From contig NZ_JBNCMT010000008.1 of NCBI RefSeq assembly GCF_049846925.1, positions 1 to 64,000 of the forward strand: a stretch of DNA of 64,000 bases, in the 5' to 3' direction. The notes below the pieces were generated by a model. It was not told the origin of the DNA, made no database searches, and worked only from the letters and a program-made list of their open reading frames with translations. Positions within the stretch are counted from its first letter, which is position 1. Each line of letters opens with the position of its first letter. The translations under genes and the position numbers were made by a program. Source of the stretch: Brevibacillus_H sp049846925. Its GTDB lineage: Bacteria > Bacillota > Bacilli > Brevibacillales > Brevibacillaceae. Shown here one piece after another: positions 8,647-17,512 of this stretch.

Positions 8647-10815
8647 CTAAGCTTTCGCCATAGTGGCACCTTTGGTGATGGTCACCTCAAGGTTCTTCAC
8701 ATTGCCATTGAATACCAGATCAATATGGCAAAGATTACTCTTCTCGTCGATTATGTAGCTGATATCATCACCATCTTGGACGATGGAATTAACAAAGCCT
8801 CGATTTCCGATCCATTTGCTCTTTTGAGAGCTTGGATTGTTACTAAAGAACCTGACAATATTGTCGTGTTTGAAGTCACCCGTCTGGAATCGGAGAATTC
8901 GCTCGATATATGTGCTTACCAATGTTTTGAAAAGGGAATCATATCCGTCTTCTGTCATCGATAGACTTCTTGCTTTATAAACCGTGATTCGTTTGACATC
9001 CTTGCCTTGAATCTGTGCATTCTCAGATGAGAACACAAATCCAAAGTTTCGTCGGTTAATAGCGTCTTTGATATTGTTGGTGAATCCAGAAATCTCCTTC
9101 GCCATGGTCGTCACGATCCGAAGACTGTTGTCTCCTGCTTCAATATCAAAGCGCACACCCGGATACTCTCTGCTAACATTTTTGAACGATTCTCTCAAGA
9201 ATTCCGGACATTGACTTGCTGCTACCAGTCCTGCTGCAACGTAACTCGCTCCAACATAAACGCCTTCAATCCATAGCTTGAGAATGTCTTCTTTTTCTTT
9301 GGAAAGCTTGACACCGTCTTCGGTTTGGAGCATCTTGCTGTCGATAACCACTCCCGATTTATCTTTCGGAATGATCGTAAAATTAGGAACACAAGGGATG
9401 GCGAATTCGCTATAATCTTTGCGAACCAGCCCTGCGCATTTATCCATAAATTTATCAATACCGGAAGTTGCCATGCTATTGAAGGTTGTCTCTTCTCCTG
9501 TTACAAAACTGAAGAAGATCTGTACCTTATAGTCCTTCACAACCTGAAGAAGCATTGTCAGGGATTCCATGGTGTTTCCTTCCTGCTTGGTTACTTTTTC
9601 GTTACCCTTGAAGCGCTCCCGACTGACACGAGCTTTGCCGGCAGCTTCCATTTCTACCGAGGGAACAATACCGAACCAAACGGTGTCCGAAAACTCATTT
9701 TTGGAGTTGACTGTGTTAAGGTAGGTCTCCAGTCTCGGAATATTGTTGCTCTTGACCATCATATCCAGTTTGGTATTCGTCACGAGAAGCGTTGGTTGCA
9801 TCCCTTTGTTCTTGGTTGTGTACTGATCGAAAAACATCTTCACACCAAGAATTTTTTCTACTAGAGGCTTGACCGTTTTGACGAACTCGTCCTTTGCATT
9901 TTTATAAAATTCCAGATAAGTGTTATAATTCTGAACTTCCACTTCAATATCTACCTGGGTTTGAATTGCTGGCAGTGGGCAGAAGGTACGAACTACGAGA
10001 TCTTTGACGTATGCGGAAGGAGTCTCTGTAACCGAGTCATAGTCCTCACCGAATACAGACGCCAACCCGGTCTCACCGTGATCATCGAGCAGCATGAGTT
10101 CGTTACCTTCGCTTCGAGGGGCTTCGATGATCTTCAATTCACCTTTTTCCCCGATAGTAAGCATTCCGATTTGGATCGCTTCGGATTGCTTTTCCTCTTG
10201 TGATCCTCCCAGTAAGAGCCTCGTTTTGATATCTTCGATGGCTAGGGGAAGCATGGCCATGACGTTGTTGTAATTGCGACTCGCATCCTCAAACAGGAGA
10301 TTCAGTTTGTCTCCAATATCCAGTTTCTTGGGATCGCCTTCTTCCAGACTCTCATATTGGCTAAATACATAGTGAATCTCTTTTCTCACCTGTCGTATGT
10401 CATCCATTACTTTTTTGGGCGAGATCATGTCCAATAAATTCTCAAACTTGAAATCAACGTTTGTTATTCCTTGACTGCGTTTGGTATCGATCAATGTAAA
10501 AAGCATTTTGAGAAAATCATTGTTTTGATTGATGTGAATCTCAGAGATACACTCCTCCGGTATTCCCTCTGGCTTTTTCAGCGAATACATCACTCTCTGG
10601 TTAACTGCGTTGTAAAACGAATAGACGACAGGAGTAAATTTGTCCAAAAATTCATCGAAGGTTTTCACTAACAAATGTTCGTTAATCTCTTTAATCTTGT
10701 CGTCGCTTAAGCTGTCAATCCCCTTAACATCTCCCACAATTGTGAGCAGATCAAGCTTCTCTGGATTGAATTCTTCGAAAAGCATCGTTCGGTTGGTCTG
10801 GCTAATAATGTCCAT
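8647..10815 (-). CDS. Contractile-sheath-like protein (putative TssC/phage-sheath relative)
   Basis: This large soluble protein has about 722 residues. The C-terminal half carries features I associate with sheath proteins: a PSVEMEAAG region, GASYVAAGLVAASQCPEFL (compare the conserved small-residue stretch of phage and T6SS sheaths), then VSTYIERILRFQTGD near the end and a beta-rich terminus (HIDLVFNGNVKNLEVTITKG). It is longer than TssC (~490), and the N-terminal ~230 residues are helical and unmatched. The start is uncertain: ATG 10815 (used here) or TTG 10830. Neither has a ribosome site, and the strong GGAAGGAGG lies ~36 nt upstream of the TTG. It is the first gene of the operon. The function is inferred. 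Confidence 0.6.
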   Translation of the reverse strand: MDIISQTNRTMLFEEFNPEKLDLLTIVGDVKGIDSLSDDKIKEINEHLLVKTFDEFLDKFTPVVYSFYNAVNQRVMYSLKKPEGIPEECISEIHINQNNDFLKMLFTLIDTKRSQGITNVDFKFENLLDMISPKKVMDDIRQVRKEIHYVFSQYESLEEGDPKKLDIGDKLNLLFEDASRNYNNVMAMLPLAIEDIKTRLLLGGSQEEKQSEAIQIGMLTIGEKGELKIIEAPRSEGNELMLLDDHGETGLASVFGEDYDSVTETPSAYVKDLVVRTFCPLPAIQTQVDIEVEVQNYNTYLEFYKNAKDEFVKTVKPLVEKILGVKMFFDQYTTKNKGMQPTLLVTNTKLDMMVKSNNIPRLETYLNTVNSKNEFSDTVWFGIVPSVEMEAAGKARVSRERFKGNEKVTKQEGNTMESLTMLLQVVKDYKVQIFFSFVTGEETTFNSMATSGIDKFMDKCAGLVRKDYSEFAIPCVPNFTIIPKDKSGVVIDSKMLQTEDGVKLSKEKEDILKLWIEGVYVGASYVAAGLVAASQCPEFLRESFKNVSREYPGVRFDIEAGDNSLRIVTTMAKEISGFTNNIKDAINRRNFGFVFSSENAQIQGKDVKRITVYKARSLSMTEDGYDSLFKTLVSTYIERILRFQTGDFKHDNIVRFFSNNPSSQKSKWIGNRGFVNSIVQDGDDISYIIDEKSNLCHIDLVFNGNVKNLEVTITKGATMAKA

Positions 10816-11458
10816 GTTTTCGAGCTGCAAACGAAGTGAGCATTTTATTTCACTTGTTTACAGCATCCTCCTTCCTGCCGCTTATTTCCTTTTTCTTACT
10901 ACTAATACCATAAAATTCCATTGTAAAACAACAAAAAAAATGAGCCTTACCGATCAAGACTTATTAATCACTTGCTGTTCAGAAATTTCTCTTGCACTAA
11001 ACTTATCTCTTTTTGTATATTTTTGTCAATGCTGGCGCACGCAGGAAAATTTTCCTAATTCTAAGCCTTTCTGCCACGGAAATTTGTCCTATTTTCTCTG
11101 TAACCCCTTTATTTTATTGGATTTCTATTTTATGTTGGAAATAATTGGGTTGGTTATCCATTCAGTTTCCTCTTCTAATAATTGAGTAAAATACACTGAT
11201 CACCTTATCAAAAACTGACTTTAAACACTGTGTAAATACTGTATACATTCAATTGCATTGCCGGTATTTACTCATGCTAATTGAAGGATGAATACTATCG
11301 TTTTATTTATTGATCAAGTAACACCTCATTAATAGGATCAATTTTTTACAAATAGTTCCATCGTACTCCAGACCCATTTTTCCAGTTATTGGAGGTGAAT
11401 AGCACTACGGACTTTTGTATTATTTTTATTAACTAGATAAAGGGTGAACTGCATATCG
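10816..11458. promoter_or_regulatory. Divergent control region between sheath-like operon and vWA gene
   Basis: This is 643 bp of AT-rich DNA without a convincing gene. On the minus side it holds a strong ribosome site (GGAAGGAGG, 10868-10876) followed directly by ATG CTG TAA and by a second tiny ATG frame that overlaps the sheath start; these look like leader peptides. On the plus side a GGAGGTG at ~11391 is followed by a short frame ending at 11436, then the ribosome site of the vWA gene. Promoters for both directions must lie here, but no -35/-10 pair stands out enough to name. Confidence 0.5.
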
Positions 11459-13522
11459 ATGAGTAAACAAAAAAAGAGAAAGTATTTTCCTTTAGTAGCT
11501 GGCATCATTTCATTGGCTTGTACTCTATCATTTACACAATTTGTACCTCCCATCTCTGCTGCCCAATCGAATGCCAAGTATGACTTGGATGTGGTTGTCG
11601 TGGTAGATAACAGTAATTCGATGAACCAAGCAGACGAAGACAAAACGGTAACAGAAGCAGTCAAGATGTTCGTTGACCTCAGTGAATCCAACTCCATCAG
11701 GCTTGGCCTTGTTGAGTATAACGACGAAATCATTGCTTCTCATCCCTTAACTTCACTAGCAGATAAACAGAATACGAGTAAAATCAAACAAGTTATTCAG
11801 GACATACGCTACTATGGGTACTCGGATTTAGGGCTAGGTTTGCGTAAAGGGAACGAGCTTCTCACTCAAGAAAAAGAAGCCTCCAGGAAGCAAATCATGA
11901 TCCTGCTAACCGATGGAGGGATTCATCTGAATCCCCAAAAAAAACAAAGGAAAATCTCTGACTCCCATCGCGATATCACACAGGTACTCGACCAAGCAAA
12001 AGCGATTGGTTATCCGATCTATACCATTGGGCTTCAACAAACCGGTTCTGACAATCAGGCTCTATTCGAACAAATTACATCTGAGTCGGGTGGCGCTTTG
12101 TATTTCACAAAACATGCAGATGAAATGGCAACCATTTTACAAAAGATCTATGCAAAGGAAACGAACAGTGTGTTTTCTCCCCTCTCAACAGTAATGGGAA
12201 CGGGAAAACAGCAGAAGGTCACTGTACCCATTCCTCATTCGAGTATGCGTGTGGGAAAAATCGTTTTATGGTCAAAAGGGTCCATACAAAAACCACAACT
12301 TGTGCAAACTGCCAACCAGAGCAGTCTCACACAGTCGAGAAAATATACAATGATACGATCAGAAAAACCACAACAAGGTACTCTCGACCTACTGATTAGA
12401 GCGAATCCTGGCGAAGCTGTCACTGTAAGTATGATTAGCACGACTCAGTTAGAAGCGGTACTTCACCTGCCTGCTGCACCCTTGCTAAAAGGGGACTTAG
12501 TACCTATTACGGCCACTCTTATAAGTGAAACGAATGCAGAACCAATAGCAGACGAAAAATTGATCGAAGGACTAACGGCCGAGTTATTACTTGCGGACAT
12601 GAAAACCAAATCAGCGCAGAAAATCACCATGCAAAAAGATGGATCACAATTCCTTGTAAACCATGAGTTTCCAACCTCTGGGGAATATGAGGGACAGGTT
12701 ATTGTTTCAGGACCATTCTTGCATACAGAAAGTTCTCCGATTCCGCTGAAAATAACCAATTCTTTACCGAGCTTTATCGGACCGGGAACAGTAAGCGTTG
12801 CTAAAGAGGACGGAACTTATCAAGTTGATTTGGACAAACTGTTCACGGACCAGAATCATGATGTTCTTGCCTACTCTGTTTTACCGGGCAATGCTCCCGA
12901 AAACATTCGTGTCGATTTGGCTCAAAATCTCTTATCGATAACACCACTACATACAGGAAAAATATCGATTCCGATTAAAGCAACTGATCAGGAGGGAGCC
13001 GCAGCATCTACTACTCTTGAAATCACTGTCCATTCGATATGGGATCGATACTTTTTGATTGGGGTGTTCGTACTACTTGGCTTGGTGTTGATCCGTATTG
13101 CGTATGGAGTGATTCGTAGACCGCAGTTTACAGGACGCTTGGAAGCCTATTTCTTGCAAACAGCAAGTGGAAATGAGATGCCTGTAAAATATTGGCCGCT
13201 TAATTCGTTTTCCCATAAGAGAAAAATCACCCTTCATGAGCTATTTCTGAGTCTTGATGTCTTCGAACATTTACCCGAAACCGAGAATATCTATTTAATT
13301 CCCGGAAAAAAAGGAACAATTCTACTGATAAACAAGACAGAATGCATCATAACCAAAAGAAATTCCAATCAATCTACGTACAAAAAAGAAATCCTCAAAC
13401 ATAACGATGTAGTGAACATCGTGTTCGAGGACGGTCTGACCGAAATTTATTTACGTTATGAAGATACTCAGAGCTTTGCTACCAGTTACACAGAATGGGT
13501 GCAGGCGGAAACATACCGATAA
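11459..13522 (+). CDS. Secreted/membrane vWA-domain protein with cadherin-like domain and cytosolic tail
   Basis: The start is ATG 11459 with AAAGGGTG upstream; a GTG at 11444 is possible. Residues ~1-35 are a signal sequence ending near AAQSN. The vWA domain (~42-225) has the MIDAS motif DNSNSM and MILLTDGG. A middle beta domain follows, then a cadherin/dystroglycan-like Ig domain (~435-525). One membrane helix (~532-552, YFLIGVFVLLGLVLIRIAYG) precedes a ~130-residue cytosolic tail whose strands end LKHNDVVNIVFEDGLTEIYL, reminiscent of an FHA-type beta sandwich. The topology suggests a surface receptor that binds a ligand outside and signals to the FHA/kinase system inside. It is divergent from the sheath-like operon and convergent with the kinase. 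Confidence 0.85.
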   Translation: MSKQKKRKYFPLVAGIISLACTLSFTQFVPPISAAQSNAKYDLDVVVVVDNSNSMNQADEDKTVTEAVKMFVDLSESNSIRLGLVEYNDEIIASHPLTSLADKQNTSKIKQVIQDIRYYGYSDLGLGLRKGNELLTQEKEASRKQIMILLTDGGIHLNPQKKQRKISDSHRDITQVLDQAKAIGYPIYTIGLQQTGSDNQALFEQITSESGGALYFTKHADEMATILQKIYAKETNSVFSPLSTVMGTGKQQKVTVPIPHSSMRVGKIVLWSKGSIQKPQLVQTANQSSLTQSRKYTMIRSEKPQQGTLDLLIRANPGEAVTVSMISTTQLEAVLHLPAAPLLKGDLVPITATLISETNAEPIADEKLIEGLTAELLLADMKTKSAQKITMQKDGSQFLVNHEFPTSGEYEGQVIVSGPFLHTESSPIPLKITNSLPSFIGPGTVSVAKEDGTYQVDLDKLFTDQNHDVLAYSVLPGNAPENIRVDLAQNLLSITPLHTGKISIPIKATDQEGAAASTTLEITVHSIWDRYFLIGVFVLLGLVLIRIAYGVIRRPQFTGRLEAYFLQTASGNEMPVKYWPLNSFSHKRKITLHELFLSLDVFEHLPETENIYLIPGKKGTILLINKTECIITKRNSNQSTYKKEILKHNDVVNIVFEDGLTEIYLRYEDTQSFATSYTEWVQAETYR

Positions 13523-13528
13523 AAACCT

Positions 13529-14413
13529 TTACCTTCGATGGAAAAGATGCTCTAGATAACCTGCGATCTGAAACAGGGTTATGGAAGGGCATCTTTTTTT
13601 GTGAGATATCGCAAGCCCCCACATGATAAGCTGTGAAAAGAAAAAGGAAACTCGCTTTTTATCTTGTCTAACATGCTCTAACTTGTCAACAATGATTCTC
13701 TCAGATACATCGATTGGCGGTTTCCCGTTCATGCAATAGTAGAGTGTGGCTGCAAGAGAATAGAGGTCAGAATAACTACCCTGTTGGGATTTTTCTGAAT
13801 AGAATTCAATGGGTGAATATCCGTTCGATGTGACGATATGTTTGTGCTTACTTTCTCTTAGGGATACCGCTGAACCAAAGTCGATCAGTGTTGGGCTACC
13901 ATTCTCATTTATGATTACATTACTAGGCTTGATATCCCTGTGGATGACGCCTTTCCTATGACAGTATTTCAAAGCTCCTATCAAGGGAAGAACAGTCTTT
14001 TTATAAAAATCCGGGTTGATTCCTTCTTTAACATAATGATCAAGTCTGCTTCCTTTGCAATATTTCATAACAATATAGCTTGTCCCATTCTCCTGGAAAT
14101 GGTCGAAGTATTGCACGATATGTGGATGAGATAATTCTTTTAGGATTAATGCCTCTTTTGAGAAACTTTCTTTCATCTGTTCGAACTTTGCCTTCATGCT
14201 AGGGCGCCGACAAAGTGTAGTCTTATTATCCAGATCACGCATGGCAAGTAATCGCGGGAAAAATTCTTTGATAATATAGTGCTCTTCTTTCCCAAAATGA
14301 GAGCAAAGATAGACATGAGACAATTCACTAGAGGAAGTAAGCTCTTCAATCCGATAAGATCCGTGCAAGACAGTTCCTACTTGTAGAAAATTGTCATTTT
14401 CCTGTATCGACAC
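13529..14413 (-). CDS. Ser/Thr protein kinase (Hanks type), soluble
   Basis: The 294-residue kinase has the IIKEFFP lysine strand, HRDIKPSNVIIN catalytic loop, LIDFGSAVSL magnesium loop and SPIEFY activation segment. It ends soon after the kinase C-lobe. No membrane helix or PASTA repeat is present, unlike the housekeeping PrkC. It starts 14 bp after the diguanylate cyclase stop and is probably co-transcribed with it. It is the likely writer for the two FHA readers and the PP2C eraser at 5.5-7.5 kb, in the manner of PpkA. Its last codons overlap the convergent terminator of the vWA gene. Confidence 0.9.
   Translation of the reverse strand: MSIQENDNFLQVGTVLHGSYRIEELTSSSELSHVYLCSHFGKEEHYIIKEFFPRLLAMRDLDNKTTLCRRPSMKAKFEQMKESFSKEALILKELSHPHIVQYFDHFQENGTSYIVMKYCKGSRLDHYVKEGINPDFYKKTVLPLIGALKYCHRKGVIHRDIKPSNVIINENGSPTLIDFGSAVSLRESKHKHIVTSNGYSPIEFYSEKSQQGSYSDLYSLAATLYYCMNGKPPIDVSERIIVDKLEHVRQDKKRVSFFFSQLIMWGLAISHKKRCPSITLFQIAGYLEHLFHRR
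13543..13598 (+). terminator. Terminator of the vWA gene, inside the kinase 3' end
   Basis: The outer stem AAAGATGC / GCATCTTT encloses a second stem ATAACC / GGTTAT, followed by T7 on the plus strand. The whole structure lies within the last ~20 codons of the convergent kinase gene, so one sequence serves as kinase coding region and vWA terminator. Confidence 0.75.
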
Positions 14414-14427
14414 AACTACCCTCCATT

Positions 14428-16032
14428 CTAATTGATTACCTTTAGCCTTTCTGCAATAATCGTCTGGTTTCTTCCCGATTCCTTCGCCTTATACAGAGCT
14501 TGGTCTGCCAATTGAATCAGTTCTTCTGGTGACTCTGAGTGTAGTGTATGGTTCGCAATACCCAGTGAGACAGTAATGGTTTGTCCTAGCGGATTTACAC
14601 TTTTTTCAAGTGTATTTCGAATACGTTCGGCTAATCGATACGCTTCATCACCAGTTGTATTAGCTGCAAGCGCAATGAATTCTTCACCGCCGTAACGACA
14701 ACATATATCTCCTGATCGTACAGACGTCGTAATAATGTTTGCAAAATGCTTCAAAACTTCGTCCCCCATCAGATGGCCATAGTTGTCATTGATGGCTTTG
14801 AATCGATCAATATCCATAATAATAACAGAAAATGGAGTGCTCGCTTCGATCCATTTCAGCATGATTTTTTCGAGTGTTCGGCGATTGGTTAATCCTGTGA
14901 GTGGATCTGTTGTTGCATCAAGAGTTAGTTGATCCGTCTGTATTTTAAATTCTGTCAGTGCGTACCTGATGGCAACTGTTAATAAATCAGCCTCTCTGTT
15001 CCAATGATGCTCTTCCTCAGGAAGTTCTATATTTTCTTTACCATTTTTGTTCACTAGGTCTGCCAGGTTTACAAAAGGCTTTGCTAGTTTACGTGCTAAC
15101 TTAATGACAAGAAGCATCAATACCACAAACGGAAGCAGCATATACAACAGAATGGTCTTAATATGACGTGTTAATTGATCATAGACCACACTGATTGGTG
15201 AAACCACTACGACACCCCACTGGTTTTCCGGGACTTTTACATATCCTGCGAGTTGAGCCTCTCCCCGTAAATTCACCAACTGCTCAGATCCACTGTTTCC
15301 TTGAATAAGTTTACTAACAACTTGATTAGCGCTAATATCCTCACCTAATCGGTTTTTGTCAGGATGATACAGTAAATGACCGCTGGAATCCACAATGTAA
15401 AAAGACGAACCTACTGTATCATGCGGATTACTACCGAAAATCATGTTCAATATGTTATCTTCCTGAAGATAGATGGTTCCCCCAATAAAACCACGATAAA
15501 CTCCATGCTTATCAAATATGGGCTCGCTCATAAATACGATTAGACGTTTAGATTTTACTGTAATGTAAGGTTTTGAAATGTAAGGTTTTTTTATGGCTAA
15601 TGCTGTTTTTGCCTCTTTCGTAGTAATATGATTCCCTACCGAATTTGATTTTGGAGCCACTTGCCGCACAATCCCGTTTTCATCAACAATGACAAGTGAA
15701 TTAAAGTAATTACTACTTTGACGTTGTAATTCTATATTAATATTTCCTAATTGCTGAGACGGTTGGCTCATTTGAGCTAGGCTGCTCGCAGAATAATGCA
15801 AGCTGCTCCGCATGGATTTAAACAGAGAGTCAACCGTTTGACTCATTTTTACAGCACTAGAATAGTTCAACGTGAGTGTAGTATCGATCAGTGCTGATTT
15901 TTGCGATTCATAGGAAGCTATAAGTAAGATTGTCATTGTCAGAACAACGGATAAACAGACCAGTCCAGTCAAAAGTGTAGTCAGACTAATCTTATTCCGA
16001 TGGCTTGTTCGAATTTTAAGTAGATTAGGCAT
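14428..16032 (-). CDS. dCache-GGDEF diguanylate cyclase
   Basis: The start is ATG 16032, with AGGAGG 7 nt upstream; the longer in-frame extension lacks a site. Two membrane helices (~16-40 and ~280-305) flank an extracellular dCache-like sensor region. A short linker leads to a GGDEF domain (~365-530) with DPLTGLTNRR, DIDRFKAINDNYGH and the active signature RYGGEEF. RSGD five residues before GGEEF is a product-inhibition I-site. It should make c-di-GMP in response to an external ligand. It lies just upstream of the kinase in the same unit, linking second messenger and phosphorylation control. Confidence 0.93.
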   Translation of the reverse strand: MPNLLKIRTSHRNKISLTTLLTGLVCLSVVLTMTILLIASYESQKSALIDTTLTLNYSSAVKMSQTVDSLFKSMRSSLHYSASSLAQMSQPSQQLGNINIELQRQSSNYFNSLVIVDENGIVRQVAPKSNSVGNHITTKEAKTALAIKKPYISKPYITVKSKRLIVFMSEPIFDKHGVYRGFIGGTIYLQEDNILNMIFGSNPHDTVGSSFYIVDSSGHLLYHPDKNRLGEDISANQVVSKLIQGNSGSEQLVNLRGEAQLAGYVKVPENQWGVVVVSPISVVYDQLTRHIKTILLYMLLPFVVLMLLVIKLARKLAKPFVNLADLVNKNGKENIELPEEEHHWNREADLLTVAIRYALTEFKIQTDQLTLDATTDPLTGLTNRRTLEKIMLKWIEASTPFSVIIMDIDRFKAINDNYGHLMGDEVLKHFANIITTSVRSGDICCRYGGEEFIALAANTTGDEAYRLAERIRNTLEKSVNPLGQTITVSLGIANHTLHSESPEELIQLADQALYKAKESGRNQTIIAERLKVIN

Positions 16033-16366
16033 CGGCTGCCCTCCTAGTTCCGGGAACACAATTCTGGAAAAAAATGATCTTTTTAAGTATACCATCAAGT
16101 ATTATATAGTTCTTCGTTCCTATATTAAATAATTCTTTCACCCTATAACAAATGGTATTTATGTCATCTCGACTATTGAAGCACATATATTTTATCTATT
16201 CCTGCTAAACAGGAAACATAAACCTTATCATATGACTTTTTCTGATTCCGTAACATTAGGAAATCTATGGATTTATTTTTGTATTTACTAGCCTTCGTTT
16301 TTATGGGATATTGATAGTTGTTTATTGCTGCTAAACTCTTATTTCATACGAGGGAAGTGTCACATC
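16033..16366. other. Divergent intergenic region, AT-rich, no gene seen
   Basis: 334 bp lie between the diguanylate cyclase (minus) and the GlpM-like gene (plus). On the minus strand TATAAT and TATACT stretches near 16090-16110 could serve as -10 elements for the cyclase, but I see no matching -35. No RNA gene or repeat is apparent. Confidence 0.4.
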
Positions 16367-16696
16367 ATGTTTGAGTACGTATCAAAGTTCATCTTAGGCG
16401 GTTGCATCCTTGCTCTTGCAACTTACCTCAGCAAATCGAAAAATCTGTTTTTATCCGGTATTATTACTTTGCTTCCACTGATGACGCTTGCCAATATGAC
16501 ACTACAAATGAAATATTTGTCCATCGACGAATTCCGATTTGCACAAAAGAATGGAATTATTGGTGCGATTGGCCTGGCTGTGTTTGTATTTTGCGTTTTC
16601 CTTTTAACCAATTGGATGAAGCCGTTGTATGCAATTTTGGTTTCTTTGGTTATCTATGTGTTGTATTTTGTTATTGGCAAGATTTTGTTTCCTTAA
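16367..16696 (+). CDS. GlpM-like small integral membrane protein
   Basis: The 109-residue protein has four predicted membrane helices and little else. The start is ATG 16367, giving MFEYVSKFILGGCILALATY, a beginning typical of the GlpM/DUF-type small membrane family (FILGG, SKSKN, LSGIITLLPLM). A weak GAGGG site lies 13 nt upstream. E. coli GlpM has been linked to alginate and membrane phenotypes, but the molecular function is unknown. It is probably monocistronic. Confidence 0.7.
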   Translation: MFEYVSKFILGGCILALATYLSKSKNLFLSGIITLLPLMTLANMTLQMKYLSIDEFRFAQKNGIIGAIGLAVFVFCVFLLTNWMKPLYAILVSLVIYVLYFVIGKILFP

Positions 16697-16698
16697 AT

Positions 16699-16881
16699 AT
16701 GTTGATTATAAATCTTATCGATTTAGGCAGGTATCCTGACTCTGATCCCTCCGGAATTTATTGCTTACAACTAGTTTTAGTAAAAGAAGATCATAGTTGG
16801 AAAGAAGTGAAACAAATCAACAGTATGAACCGTTTTGTCATTCAGAAGACAGTTGAATGCTGGATGCAAGAATTGCTATAG
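16699..16881 (+). pseudogene. Possible 3' remnant of a larger gene (60 codons)
   Basis: A plus-strand frame from ATG 16699 gives 60 residues (DSDPSGIYCLQLVLVKEDHS, then WKEVKQINSMNRFVIQKTVE) that look like the end of a globular protein rather than chance. No ribosome site precedes it, and the frame directly follows the GlpM-like stop. I do not recognise the family. A truncated leftover fits best; a small intact gene is possible. Confidence 0.35.
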
Positions 16882-16890
16882 ATTATTATT

Positions 16891-17433
16891 TTAATCAATC
16901 TGAAGCCCCATCTGAAAACAGTCAACAAATTCACCGTCAATCAAAAATTCCCTCGTAAGCAATCCTTCATCTTGAAACCCCATCTTTTTATATAAATGGA
17001 TGGCTGAATGATTGTCGGTGCGAACTTTCAGGTTGATTTTCTTGATTATTCCGCCTTCTCTAGCCCACTCAAGCAGTTCTTCGATCAATAATTTACCGAT
17101 GCCAAATCCCCAATACTCTTTTAGAATACTTACCCCAAACTCACCAACATGCTGAGTTCTTACCCGAACTCCCCCTCTGAAGATTAGATTTCCTGCAATT
17201 GTTCCCTTCACTTCCGCAATCAAAAATAGTTGATTGTTTTCTTCCTTCATTTTATTGATAATCACTTTTTGCTCGTCCGGTGTAATCGAGACTTCGCCAA
17301 CACCAAATGCTAAGTTGTCACTTTCACCAGAAATTTGATGCAGGTAACCCACATAGGCAGATGCATCTTCTGGGTCTCCTATGCGAATAATTAGTGGTTC
17401 ACCAGTTGATAGGTACGATATTTTTGATTTCAT
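16891..17433 (-). CDS. GNAT-family N-acetyltransferase
   Basis: The 180-residue protein starts at ATG 17433 with GGAGG 6 nt upstream. The GNAT core is clear: FLIAEVKGTIAGNLIF, GEFGVSILKEYWGFGIGKLL (acetyl-CoA loop, with GFGIGK matching Q/RxxGxG/A) and LKVRTDNHSAIHLYKKMGF. The LYKKMGFQDEG end resembles RimI/RimJ-like enzymes acting on protein N-termini or small amines. The substrate is unknown. It is monocistronic, in a stretch with three other GNAT genes. Confidence 0.9.
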   Translation of the reverse strand: MKSKISYLSTGEPLIIRIGDPEDASAYVGYLHQISGESDNLAFGVGEVSITPDEQKVIINKMKEENNQLFLIAEVKGTIAGNLIFRGGVRVRTQHVGEFGVSILKEYWGFGIGKLLIEELLEWAREGGIIKKINLKVRTDNHSAIHLYKKMGFQDEGLLTREFLIDGEFVDCFQMGLQID

Positions 17434-17512
17434 TAAGTCCTCCAAGTATAAAACACCTCACCCACTGACAGAATCGCACGAATCATAGTCAGCATGATGA
17501 GGTGTTATCAAA

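Noticed and set aside
8115..10830. Ordinary prophage tail reading of the sheath/tube-like genes
   Set aside because: No terminase, portal, capsid, tape-measure, holin or integrase gene is visible, and the neighbours are FHA, PP2C and chaperone genes; but the left side is unseen, so this is not fully closed.
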